A stretch of DNA of 64,000 nt from Pseudeuparius sepicola (Eukaryota; Arthropoda; Insecta; Coleoptera; Anthribidae): positions 120,901,373-120,965,372 of the forward strand of contig OY987299.1 of assembly GCA_963920635.1 (NCBI GenBank), given 5' to 3'. The notes below the pieces were generated by a model. It saw only the letters and a list, made by a program, of their open reading frames with translations. It did not search any database and was not told the origin of the DNA. Positions 21,690 to 31,394 of the stretch are shown piece after piece (the first letter of the stretch is position 1; each line of letters opens with the position of its first letter). Made by a program: the position numbers and the translations under genes.

Positions 21690-22290
21690 TATAGTCAAAT
21701 TATTTTAAGAAGTCCTTACTGGGACTGTCAATTGGTAATTTCGATATCCTAAGTTGGCATCAATGCAGCAAAAAATGCAACCGGGTCATAAGTTGAGGTC
21801 AGTAACGAGCCCATTTGCACTAATAATACGAAAAGTAACAAGAACAACTCAGATGATGGTAAAACTCACAAAACGTAGAATGTTTGAACCAGTTTGAACG
21901 ATCTGGAAAACCTTCACTGTCACTTTGACACACCGAAGCTAAATTTGCGTGAGTCCGCCCCTAGACGCTGCCAAGAGCAGCTGATTATTACAAAATACCA
22001 AAACGAAAGTGTTTCCATGACGTTTGAAATTATTATTAAAATGAGTTTTAGTCATAGTTATTTTTATTTATAGCGGTATAATCGTGATTGCAATAGGGTT
22101 TTTATTTTATTATGCTCTTTTTTCGTATCACTTGGGTAACTTTTCTCATCATAAATCAACGAGTGACGTCATTAACTGGTTGAGACACATATATACCAAT
22201 GTTATACCCATGGTTAACAAAAAATTCCTAGGGATTTTGTGGAGAATGTCATCTGACAAAATCGGGACTTCTTACAGTAATCGGGGTATA
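21690..22290 (-). mobile_element. 620-bp TA-type element, copy 2
   Basis: Reverse-oriented relative of the element at 13449-14070. It begins TATAGTCAAATTATTTTAAG and ends CTTACAGTAATCGGGGTATA. The TGACGTCA palindrome is retained (about 22164). Divergence is scattered through the length, so the pair is an old dispersed repeat and not a recent palindromic duplication. Confidence 0.8.
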
Positions 22291-22714
22291 GTAACCAAGT
22301 TTTGACACAATATTTTGATATCTGACTGGGTGAGATAGGTGTGGTATTTAGATTCTTTTTCGACTAATTATGCTTAGTTGAGCGGCTTGTGGCATTTCCC
22401 TGACCGCCAAAACTAAAATATTTAAAGTTGACTTTTGAGGTCATGCACCAAAGAGGCATAGGCGTTTGTGAAAGCACCTACTTCTTCATAATTGGAAATT
22501 TAAAATTAGTTTAATTAATTTAATTGCTGTATTGCTGTATTATCAAGGATTCCTAAACTTGAAGACATAAACGTGCCTTATATCTTTTTGCCTGTATTGT
22601 AGATACCGATTTCATACGAAAAAGGAGGATTTCTGCCTCTTTTAGTTTGTCGAAACAACTCGAAGGTGCGCGCCACTGCATGTAAAAACGGAAACGGCAT
22701 CCTGACATATGCTG

Positions 22715-22795
22715 AGACTGTCCTGGTCGAGCTTAATGTTGAATGAATTCAAACCAGGGACTCCTACTGTGGCCGAACTAAACTACCGGAGCATA
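22715..22795 (-). repeat. tRNA-like SINE head, degraded
   Basis: On the minus strand ATGCTCCGGTAGTTTAGTTC (A-box-like) precedes CAGTAGGAGTCCCTGGTTTG, then AATTC. The B box GGTTTGAATTC departs from GGTTCRANNCC. The arrangement parallels the better copy at 23040-23135. Confidence 0.5.
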
Positions 22796-23039
22796 CGGTT
22801 ACTATCAACTAGGTTGTATTTACTAGAAGGGGTTAGAGGGGGGTAGGGGTAACCATTCATTATTATTGACCAAGTGAACTTCCTATTTGTTCTTCTACGC
22901 ACAACATTCAACATATAATGCAAGTATCGAACGTGGAAATTATAATCTACAATGTGAAGCCAAAAATAAACACGGGATGGATTTTTGTACCTGTAAATAA
23001 ATCAAGAGAGATGTTTTTTTTAACGGCATAGCAGGGTAA

Positions 23040-23135
23040 AGGATAATCAGTTGAAAAAAATGCAGTGCAGCCGAAATTCGAACCCGGTACTCCTACTGGA
23101 TAGGCACTTAACAACTAACCTATCGGAGCATGGGG
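23040..23135 (-). repeat. tRNA-derived SINE head
   Basis: On the minus strand ATGCTCCGATAGGTTAGTTG carries an A-box-like D arm, and ACCGGGTTCGAATTTCGG carries a B box (GGTTCGAATTTC) inside a T-arm that can pair CCGGG with TTCGG. A T-rich run follows. Conserved blocks with 22715-22795 (ATGCTCCG..., CAGTAGGAGT...) show two members of one family. The anticodon arm is not tRNA-like, so it is not a functional tRNA gene. Confidence 0.6.
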
Positions 23136-23351
23136 TTTCATCGGCTATATAGGTTGTATTTATTTCAACTGACTATATACAGTGAGTAGCAACTGATTAT
23201 CTATGTTTTCTAAATATTTTGAAAAAATTCTAATTGGTCGGTTGGACCCTGAAAATTCCCTAAGAAACAAGAATTTATTTAGATTTAAAAAGCTAAATAT
23301 TTTATATGGAACAACACATTTCGATAAAAGTTTGCTTTGAGATCTCTGTAG

Positions 23352-23581
23352 AACCCGAAGAAGAACCACCGAGAGAACCATCTCAAGTTTTAAGTGTACA
23401 ATACGCAGGCAAGTATTACAAAATAGAAAGAGCTATAGACAATAAAAACGTCAATAACGACAGGATTCCGCCATTAAAGATGCCTTTACGACAACCTGAA
23501 ATTTACGATGGAGTCAAAGAACCCGAACAACCACTTCCATTGGGGGTACAGAAATCGTGGCATTTTATCTACCGCATTTAA
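23352..23581 (+). CDS. Candidate terminal exon of the unidentified gene (block d)
   Basis: After an acceptor-like TCTCTGTAG, two bases (AA) complete the codon started by the G at 12342, making Glu. The frame then runs PEEEPPREPSQVLSVQYAGK to a TAA at 23579, and contains RIPPLKMPLRQPEIYDGVKE and EPEQPLPLGVQKSWHFIYRI near its end. It is acidic and proline-rich with no recognised domain. The same frame is open upstream to an ATG at 23306 (MEQHISIKVCFEIS), which vaguely recalls a mariner-type start, so an alternative is a 91-residue single-exon ORF. An AATAAA lies about 210 bp downstream. Confidence 0.4.
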
Positions 23582-24278
23582 TTCAACGTCTTTAATACTA
23601 ACTATCCCAGATCTATACCCTGTATCCACGTTTTAAATAACATGACATTTCAAAGCCGTTTGCGTGAGTTACGTTCATATTATTAGGTATGCGCGTTGCA
23701 AAATAACAAAAAATGAATGCCTATATATAAATTTATCCGCACTTTCTTTTCGAAATACCGGCTGTTAAAATTATAAAATATTGAATTAATAAATAATAAT
23801 AATATTATACCTTGTATACCTTAGAGTAATAATAGATATCGACTGTGTTTGACGGTTCACATTTTTTTAAATGTGCCTTCAGTATCAATAATAACAATGA
23901 GCAATGATCTCTGTTATATACATATGACAAAAAAGCTGCTATCTTTCCACCACCAGTATTTCTGATTCGGACATTCTAACCTTAAACCGGAGTCGGCAAT
24001 AAAGTCGCCGGTGTTATTTCGGCCATCAATCTTTATTACTTCTTGTTTTTTCCGTTATCCTTTACTTATCTTTGTCCCTTGTCCCTTGTGGTATCTTTTA
24101 TGGCCAGTTTCTGTGCGCCACTTGTCGAACCGTTGACCCGCCCCGGCGTGGCGGTATGGGGCTCCGGCCTCCGACCTTTCGGACCGGCACAAAAAAACAC
24201 AGCCGACTCCAAGAATGCTGCATAAAATATTATTTTGATGCATAAAAATAATGTAAATAAGGTTATACATGAAACGTA
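23582..24278. other. Gene-free stretch
   Basis: AT-rich apart from a GC-rich patch at about 24100-24200. A 42-codon frame there (from 24099, ending TAA 24225) reads MASFCAPLVEPLTRPGVAVW and onward, with no recognised family. Confidence 0.35.
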
Positions 24279-24469
24279 GTTATAGGGGGTCGCGGAAAAT
24301 TGTTCGAAAACATTTGTTCGAATGACATTTGTTCGAAAAAACATTTGTTCGAATGACATTTGTTCGAAAAACATTTTTTGTTCGAAAAACATTTATTCGA
24401 AAAACATATGTTCGAAAAAACATTTGTTTGATTTAAGAAGAGACTTCCTTAACCTTTTCCAACTAGCAA

Positions 24470-24645
24470 AACAGAAAAACATCTCGCAAAAGGGTAAGAG
24501 AAGAGAAGACTATAATATCAGCTATTATAATATTAGGTATGTAACATTATTCGAGTATTGTGAGGGTGAGGGTGAGAATTATTATTATTATTATTATTAT
24601 TATAGTCTTCTCTTACTCTTTTGCGAGATGTTTTTCTGTTTTCGT
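24470..24645. repeat. Internal hairpin with ATT microsatellite
   Basis: The arms AGAAAAACATCTCGCAAAAG and CTTTTGCGAGATGTTTTTCT pair. The loop holds GAGTATTGTGAGGGTGAG followed by (ATT)n, the same phrase that ends a repeat at about 54970-55016 and appears reversed at about 46178-46212. Confidence 0.8.
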
Positions 24646-24709
24646 AGTTGGCATAGGATAAGGAAGTATCTCTTATTAAATTAAACAAATGTTTTTTCGA
24701 ACAGATGTT

Positions 24710-25560
24710 TTCGAATAATAGTTATTTATGTACCAAGGCACTGAAGTTCAACTTTTAATGACTCATGTGGAATTTAGTTGTCGAGGCCTCTGATCTGATT
24801 GATTTTCGGAAAACATTTTTTTGACAATTCAATATTACTTTGTTTCCATAGTTACAAAACAAATATTTCATGGCATCCTTTATTTGTGAATAAAATTAAT
24901 AATGCTTATTTCAAAATTTTAACAAGTTGATTGTAATAATTTATGTTCTTTGAGTAATTTTCGATTTTCGGAAAAATAGTATGTATACCTCGTAGGAAAA
25001 GCCACATTCCCCGACTCCGTATTGCCAGTCTCGGCTTACGCCTCGACAGGCAATCTTTACGGTCGTCCGGGAATGTTCAGCTTTTCCTACTAGGTACACA
25101 ATGTACTATTTATTAGGCAGGCAAAAAAATAATCATACGGGATCACCCGTCCATGAACCAACTGCGGGCGGCGTTGCTTGACTTTGACGATCGCACTACC
25201 TAGGTCAAGTATGACAAGACACGGCGCCTGAGAAAAACCAAACTGCTGCTTGTTGCGCAGCCTCCATTACAAATCTATTGATATTCAAACCTACTAAAAT
25301 ATTTATACTGAAAGATTGCGGTGCTATAGGTAACAATTTCGCAATGTGTACGGAAAAGTTAAATCAATGGGCCTTTATTGGCCGGGTTTTGAATATTTGG
25401 TCACTTTTGACGGGCGATGGCTTCGCGTCTGACGTTTGATATTTACACCTCGCCAAGGCCTACTTATTGAAAAAATTGTACAATAACGGGCTACTTCAGT
25501 GCCGATTTCTGAGCTTTTGACGACGATTTTGGGACACTTCAGTGCCGATTTCAAGAAAAT
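24710..25560 (-). mobile_element. 5S-like-promoter repeat, copy C (reversed, divergent)
   Basis: It runs from AATAATAGTTATTTATGTACC (inverse of the family 3' end) to GTGCCGATTTCAAGAAAA (inverse of its 5' end). It is flanked on both sides by nearly the same 25-27-bp sequence (ATGTTTTTTCGAACAGATGT plus TTTCGA, one T apart), which could be a target duplication or just the host element's tandem units. It differs from copies A and B in having CGGCACTGAAGT where they have CGGCATTAAAATG. Its terminal region also holds an extra, unrelated hairpin at 24983-25100 (GTAGGAAAAGC pairing with GCTTTTCCTAC). Confidence 0.75.
25141..25193 (-). promoter_or_regulatory. 5S rRNA-like A box/C box in copy C
   Basis: On the minus strand AAAGTCAAGCAACGCCGCCC leads to TTGGTTCATGGACGGGTGAT with the same internal spacing as copies A and B and as 5S rRNA. 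TTCATGGACGGGTGAT is slightly closer to the canonical C box than the TTCGTGG of copies A and B. Confidence 0.75.
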
Positions 25561-25733
25561 GTTTTTTCGAACAGATGTTTTTCGAACAATTGTTTTCAAA
25601 CCAAAGTTATCGGAGATTCCGATGACTTTGTTTCAAACAAATGTTTTCGAACAATTTTCCGCGACCTGTTATAGGTATTGCAGGTATACTAGCAATATCT
25701 CTGGACGCTGATACTATACCTTTTCAACTTCAA

Positions 25734-25905
25734 ATTGAGAATAATCAATTTCAAATTGGGAATAAACAACTTCAAATTGAGAACAGTCAACTTCAAATTG
25801 GGATTAATCAATTTCAAATTGGGAATAGACAACTTCAAATTGGGAATAGTCAATATCAAATTGAGAATAAACAATTTCAAATTGGGAATATTCAATATTA
25901 AATTG
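25734..25905 (+). repeat. 21-bp minisatellite, left arm
   Basis: Eight units of exactly 21 bp (type unit ATTGGGAATAAACAACTTCAA) alternate between GGG/GAG and TTT/CTT variants. Because 21 is a multiple of 3, several frames on both strands stay open as heptad-like peptides (QLQIENS, QFQIGNK). Those frames are treated as by-products of the repeat. Confidence 0.9.
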
Positions 25906-26208
25906 AAAATCAATAACTTCATGAAATAAAAACACTTATCAACAAGAAAAACTCAATTTGTTAACTAAAGTTTATAATATTAAGCGAAATTTCGAAACCT
26001 TGGTAAGGTTCAAAAAGGCCAGAAATCTTAGAAAGAAGACAAAGACCAAATCATTTATCGCAAACTATATAAAGTTAGCTTATAGAAACTTGAAAGTATA
26101 AGTAGTGCAAAATAACATAAATAACAAATTAACTGTAGCGAGTTGCACCAGATTTATAGGAAATATACAGAGATACATATACCAGAAATATTAAATGATA
26201 GACAAGGA

Positions 26209-27100
26209 TTAAAGCAACATATGGGACTTTTTTTATTAATTGCACAACCAAAATACAGACATTGCCGAAAGTTGATGCATGTTTAATAATCATATACAGA
26301 AAGGTTGCAAGTTAAACAGAATACAGGGTAGGTCAAAAAATATAAAAATTGTACGACAGTAAAGTACCCTTATTACAAAAAATTCAGCAAAAAGTTATTA
26401 AGAAAAGTGGTTTAGAATTAAAAGCTATGCCTAAATACCAAAACATAGCCACCCAGAAAAAAAATTTTCGTCAATAATTAATTTCCAGTTTCTTAATAAA
26501 CAATTAAAATAAAAAGTTTGCACCTTAAATGAGAGTTTTTTAATATGCACATTATCATTACTAATGTTTTACCTTGTTCCGAAGAATTTTTGCGAAATTT
26601 TAAAGTTTTGTTTAATATCGTTGCAACAAACATGAAGTTTGTGATTCCCTAAAAATAAAAATCTAAGTAAATTTTACAAATATGCTTGAATTTGAACAAA
26701 GTTATGCGAAATTGATTTAATTTTGATTGATTTATGAAATTGTCTAGGGTGAATATTAAGACAATTTTTTTTTAGAAAATTATGAATGTTTTTCAAAAAA
26801 AAATTATTTTTTCTTCTTAGGAGGCCATGTTTCGGTATTTAGGCTTTTAACTTTTAATTCTATATATATAGACAACTTTTCTCAATAACATTTTGCTAAA
26901 TTTTCTGAAATAAGGCTATTTTACTCTTGTACAACTTTTGTATTTTTTGACCTACCCTGTACGCTGTTTGACTTGCAACCATTCTAAGTGCGCCTAGTAT
27001 AATTATCGAACATATACCAACTTTCGGGAGTATTTGTATTTTCGTTGTGCCAATTAATTAAAAAAAATCCCATATGTTGCACACTTAAATGACCACACTG
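26209..27100. mobile_element. 'CAGTGTGGTCAT' foldback MITE, copy 2 (5'-truncated)
   Basis: The right end ACACTTAAATGACCACACTG plus TA is intact. The left end lacks the first 20 or so bases and starts at GCAACATATGGGAC. Both arms contain the shared core (AGTAAAGTACCCTTATT, AAGAAAAGTGGTTTAGAATT). Confidence 0.85.
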
Positions 27101-27224
27101 TATTGCAAAAATGTGATATTTTAAATTCAATAAGTAGGCACATATTGTGTGTTTATTTAGATGTAAGTAATTACAATATTATTTAATATGAAGTTGTTGA
27201 TTTTGTTGTTGTTTTTTTTTGTTG

Positions 27225-27383
27225 AATATTCCCAATTTGAAATTGTTTATTCTCAATTTGATATTGACTATTCCCAATTTGAAGTTGTCTATTCCCAATT
27301 TGAAATTGATTAATCCCAATTTGGAGTTGACAATTCTCAATTTGAAGTTGTTTATTCCCAATTTGAAATTGATTATTCCCAAT
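27225..27383 (-). repeat. 21-bp minisatellite, right arm (inverted)
   Basis: The same 21-bp unit as 25734-25905 in opposite orientation (TTGAAGTTGTTTATTCCCAAT). It retains about seven units. Confidence 0.9.
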
Positions 27384-27401
27384 AAGTTGAAAAGGTATAG
27401 T

Positions 27402-28295
27402 TTAATTTGTCTGGAGAGTTCAATATGTCCGTTTCAATATATTTATGTACCTACAGGGAGTCCCAGTTGTAATAAAACGTATAGTAGAAAATCTAAATTG
27501 AAGCAAAAAAGTTCATTTCAAAGAAAGATAAAGCGACTGTTGAATCAAATACCACCACAATTAAAAAAATGCAGAATTGGCATTTTTGCGATATTTACTT
27601 AAATTGGTCACCTCGTTAAGTTCAATAAACTTCCATAACTATAAATATCCACAAAAACCTTCTGTGGATGATTTTCTACGACCTAAGCGTTTTTTGACTC
27701 ATTCTCAACTTATTTGCTTAAAATGAGTTTCTCCTATCTTAGGTTTAGTTATCGACATTTGAAAACAATTTTGTATAATGTGTTCTTAAACTGTCATTTG
27801 CAACGCCCTGTATCTTTCTTATTGAGCATTTTTGAAGCCACGTTCATATTAACTTTTTTGGTTAAAATGTTAATACAATTGAGACATCTTGTATAATATA
27901 CTTTTTCTTTTAGTGCAGCGAGTTTTTTTATCAGAACTTTGAGGTTTTGCAAGAAAGTCATATTAAGGCCACACAACAGATCATCTCAGAAACTAGATAC
28001 CTACCAAATTTCTACAGGATAGACGAATACACAATATCCGTCATAAATTTCGACACAAATGTGAATTTCTTTTATTTTTCTACGACTCTAAAGAAATGGC
28101 CTCCTTGTATGTTCGTTCATTTTTAATTGGGAAATGTACTACCTACATTGTACAGGGCCTTCACGCTACTCCGACCCTCCTATTATTTCCCTAATGTTTG
28201 CAGATAGAAAAAAAGTTTTATATCAAAGTTGCACAGGTTTTAGAAAGCTAGACTTGTGGTTTATACAGGGTGTATCGTAAAAGTGGGACAAAATA
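27402..28295. other. Gene-free stretch with solo repeat ends
   Basis: Phrases such as CTACAGGGAGTCCCAGTTGT (27451), GCCCTGTATC (27805), TGTACAGGGCC (28151) and TACAGGGTGTATCG (28265) look like unpaired ends of TA-type elements. No gene is recognised. Confidence 0.4.
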
Positions 28296-28835
28296 TATTT
28301 TATTTCTGACCGGGATATTATAAGATTATATCGTCATAGTTACGCTATCAATAAAGAAGGTCATAACTCCCTTGGGACATTATAGATTCTATAATTCCCT
28401 CTACCTTTCACAAGTAAAAATAAAATAAAAAATGCTAATATACATATATGTGTATATATTTATGAAATGAAAACTGAACATCGGTAATTAAGTAAATATA
28501 AATATTTTTTCCGTTTTAAAAATGAACAATATTTTATTGAAATCGGTCAGAAATAAAATTATCTATGTACCACGGGAATTAATGGGCCTTAATAACCTCA
28601 GGCAATTGCTGTCCCTCGGGCCGAAGGCCCTCGGGACGCAAACTTTGCCATCGGTAATTAAGGCCCTTATAATTCCCTTGATACATAAATAACTATTATT
28701 TCTGGCCGGGATATTATAAGCTTATATCGTCATAGTTACGCTATCAATAAAGAGGGTCATAACTCCCTTGGGACATTATAGATTCTATAATTCCCTCTAC
28801 CTTTCACAAGTAAAAATAAAATAAAAAATCCTATG
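28296..28835 (+). repeat. 130-bp direct repeat split by a hairpin module
   Basis: 28296-28430 and 28702-28835 are about 97 percent identical by eye (GGGATATTATAAG.TTATATC through CACAAGTAAAAATAAAATAA). Between them sit an inverted copy of the start (CGGTCAGAAATAAAAT, 28540) and the hairpin module at 28565-28698. The arrangement suggests the hairpin-ended unit is linked to the duplication. Confidence 0.8.
28565..28698. repeat. Hairpin module (variant stem)
   Basis: ATGTACCACGGGAATTAATG through CCTTAATAACC pairs imperfectly with GGTAATTAAGG through TTATAATTCCCTTGATACAT. The right side continues AAATAACTATT exactly as in the 5S-like family. The centre is GC-rich (CCCTCGGGCCGAAGGCCCTC). Stem sequence is unrelated to that at 7253. 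Confidence 0.8.
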
Positions 28836-28910
28836 GGCAAAAATTAATTTTAAGTTTATTGTAATTCAAATAGGATTGCTTTGTGCAATCGATGAGGCAA
28901 AAAATATTAC

Positions 28911-29042
28911 ATGGTTTTACCATCATCTGCGCCAGTCGAGTGCCTCTTTAGTACTGGAGGACAAATTTTAACGCCAAGGCGTAACAGGCTCAGCGATGAA
29001 AACTTCGAAATATTGCTAATGTTAAATAAACAATACAAATAA
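28911..29042 (+). pseudogene. hAT transposase C-terminal dimerisation fragment
   Basis: The frame reads [20 protein letters not shown], then [20 protein letters not shown] and a stop. 'SSAPVERLFSTGGxILTxxRNRLSxExxExLLxL' is the hallmark of the hAT dimerisation domain. A stop (TGA, about 28893) in this frame directly upstream and the lack of the rest of the transposase make it a relic. An AATAAA overlaps the stop region (29038-29046). Confidence 0.85.
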
Positions 29043-29284
29043 TAAAATGGGATGTGATTTAGTGATTTTTTTAAAATACTGTACATAAAGCACCTATTCC
29101 GTGCTCACTTTGGAGTGACGTACACGGTAAATTACTAACCCACAACTTTTAATTAGAGACAATCTAAACTTCACATTCGTCTAAACAGTTCTACTTTACC
29201 TACGCACACATTTGTTTCATAAATAATATCTAAGTAGGTAAGTATATTGATTGCCTTATGAGGTCTGACATTTTCTTAATTAAC

Positions 29285-29446
29285 TGATAGTATCTGAATG
29301 TATCTGGAAGTATCTAGATACTTTTTAACGTATCTGCATCTGTACCCAGATACTTTGGAAAAAATGTATCGGTATCTGTATCTAGATACATCTGCCAGAC
29401 AGTATCTGTATCTAGATACCGAAAAAATGTATCTGTAACATCACTG
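29285..29446. mobile_element. hAT terminal fragment with GTATCTAGATAC repeats
   Basis: It ends ATGTATCTGTAACATCACTG, whose inverse CAGTGATGTTACAGATAC is a typical hAT terminus. The preceding 140 bp is built of GTATCT/AGATAC words, several forming the palindrome GTATCTAGATAC. The opposite end was not found. Confidence 0.6.
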
Positions 29447-29939
29447 ATTAAAACTATGCAAAATTAACACAAACTGCTTTACCAACCAAGCTTTATTTCA
29501 CCTCCAAAGGTTCCCGAATCAAGTTTCAGCTTTACTTGCCGGTTTCGACCTCGCTAAACTTTCTGAGTGATAAATACAACCTAATCTACTATTTTACTAT
29601 CTCTTGTCGTCAACTCGTAACAAAATCTGACGCTAAACCCATAATAATCTACTTCGGCTCGGGCATCGTATTACTGGGCGAATCCCGAGGCTTCAAGTTC
29701 CGGCGAACATCTCGGCGGATTGAATCATACGGTATGGGCGACTTTATTGCCCGCCGAATGGTACCTGCCGTTCATTAGCCGCTTTTATACGCCGTAAAAA
29801 TCCACGTTTTACTGTGGTACACGCCGTTCTAAAATTAAAAGCTCCGCACCGAAAGCAAACAGCGCGCGCTATTTGTAAAAGAAATCACGGCAATAATAAT
29901 TACTCAAGATTGGTTTGCTTGCGACGATTTTTAATTTTT
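29447..29939. other. GC-richer unique stretch
   Basis: 29500-29880 is locally GC-rich and unique-looking (for example TAATCTACTTCGGCTCGGGC). An 80-codon frame at 29536-29778 has no recognised family. It may be conserved regulatory DNA. Confidence 0.3.
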
Positions 29940-30852
29940 TTTATTCAATTTTGTTGGTTGGATTATCGTCTTAGTACGTAAGAAAAGTAGTATTTCATTC
30001 TTGTCGACGTTTCTACCTATTTATTTGGTCTTCATCGGGACGCTACAATTTTTGAATAAATAATTATTAAAAGTTGTCAAGGATATACATAGTGACATAA
30101 ATGAACACAGTAAACAAGTAAAATTTTTGTACTTTAACAAACAAAAAAACTAGTACTCCTACAGTTAAAATAGTTTAAAATTAAGAGAAAAATTCCTCCC
30201 CTTTTAATTATACCAGATACTTACACATAAAGGTAGATTTCTTCTGCCGATAACAACAATTTCACTGGATAGATCTAGATATCTATCGTACGATATTACC
30301 AAGCACCCTGTACTCAACCAAAAGAAAAACGTGAAAGAATAGGTTTTTTGCACGTTTATTTATTAAAAAAAAATAAAAAACAGACCTACTGATATCGGTT
30401 TAATTCCAGAAGTGTTCAGCCTTCTATGTGTTTGCAGCATTCTTCCTCTCAAAAAGGAAAAAAAATTCTATTATTTATGTTTTTCAAATTTTCGAAATTT
30501 AACATTAAGCTATATCTAGATCTATCCAGTGAAATTGTTTTTATCGACAGAAGAAATCTACCTTTATGTGTAAGTACCTGGTATAATTAAAAGGGGCGTA
30601 ATTTTTCTCTTAATTTTAAACTGTTTTAACTGTAGGAGTACTAGTTTTTTGTTTGTTAAAGTACAAAAATTTTACTTGTATACTTTGTTCATTTATGTCA
30701 CTATGTATATCCTTGACAACTTTTAATAATTATTTATTCAAAAATTGTAGTGTCCTGATGAAGACCAAATAAATAGGTCGAAACGTCGACAAGAATGAAA
30801 TACTAGTTTTCTTACGTACTAAGACGATAATCCAACCAACAAAATTGAATCA
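29940..30852. mobile_element. Inverted pair of a Penelope-like 3' end
   Basis: The arms at 29940-30285 and 30510-30852 are inverted copies (left CAATTTTGTTGGTTGGATTA, right TAATCCAACCAACAAAATTG). Each carries the hammerhead-like segment described for 30750-30792. Inverted or tandem partial copies with hammerhead motifs are typical of Penelope-like retroelements. No coding domain remains, so this assignment is inference. Confidence 0.6.
30750..30792 (+). ncRNA. Hammerhead ribozyme-like motif
   Basis: TGTC-CTGATGA, an extra A, stem II GACC-AAATAAATA-GGTC, then GAAAC and GTC-GACA. TGTC can pair with GACA as stem I, and the core elements CUGAUGA and GAAA and a GUC cleavage triplet are all present. 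The extra A before stem II and a stem III with no loop are departures from an active single-unit ribozyme. The left-arm copy (30001-30043, minus) has CCGATGA and GGTAGAAAC and is more decayed. Confidence 0.5.
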
Positions 30853-31394
30853 AAATAATAATTACGAATGATCGTGATCTCATGCCTATGGGCGGATAAA
30901 TTTTCTCGAAAAGCAGATGGCCCAATACCCGAAATATATTTGTTTTACGGTGAGATCAGTCGGGTGGAGATCTCACCTTGAGATGAAGTCACTGGGCCCG
31001 ATCGGATCGGCGCGGCGGCCATCTTTGGCTGTTGATGAAAATGAGATGAAGCAATAAGCGTTCAATATTTGAGTTAGATAAAAGCAAGCAAAACAGACGG
31101 TATATTGTCGTAGTTCTTTGGCAGAATCATTATTATGGTAAAGTCTCGGGTAAAGCACATACATCATGTAGGGTATCCCACGGTTAGCCCTGGAGACTGT
31201 TGAGATGTGAATTGCAAACATTACATGAAAAGTAAAAATGTGAAAATATCAATTAATTACTATTTTTTGAAACGGACGAGAAGTCCGATGAAAAACTCAG
31301 TCTAATCGCCCAAGTCCACTTTGCTAACATACGGCTGGCGCTTAGACCGAGTTTTTCATTGGACTTCTCTCGTTTGTTGGACTCACTCGGAGAT
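30853..31394. other. Gene-free stretch
   Basis: The pair AAAAACTCAGTCTAATCGCCC (31288) and GACCGAGTTTTTCATTGGACTTC (31346) with ACGAGAAGTCC near 31279 can form a hairpin of about 100 bp. Otherwise nothing is recognised. Confidence 0.4.

Larger units (their letters stand above)
24287..25667. mobile_element. hAT-like foldback element with tandem-repeat termini
   Basis: A perfect 8-bp duplication GTTATAGG flanks it (24279-24286 and 25668-25675). Ends read GGTCGCGGAAAATTGTTCGA and its inverse. Each terminus is an array of ACATTTGTTCGAA-type units, giving Foldback-like architecture. Inside are a hairpin of about 35-bp arms (24470-24645; AAACATCTCGCAAAAGGGTA pairing with TACTCTTTTGCGAGATGTTT) and a nested, reversed 5S-like repeat (24710-25560). 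No transposase is seen. Confidence 0.85.
25713..27401. mobile_element. Foldback with 21-bp-minisatellite arms
   Basis: Ends ACTATACCTTTTCAACTT and AAGTTGAAAAGGTATAGT are exact inverses. Each arm is then an array of 21-bp units (25734-25905 and about 27225-27383) in opposite orientation. The middle carries unique AT-rich DNA and a nested 'CAGTGTGGTCAT' MITE (26209-27100). No clear target duplication is seen. Confidence 0.8.

Noticed and set aside
23040..23135. Functional tRNA gene (also 37390-37490)
   Set aside because: A/B boxes and a T arm are present, but no acceptor stem or anticodon arm can be formed, and conserved blocks elsewhere point to SINE heads.
25641..25929. Heptad-repeat protein encoded by the 21-bp minisatellite
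   Set aside because: The frame exists in several frames and on both strands and in the inverted arm, so it is a by-product of a 21-bp unit.
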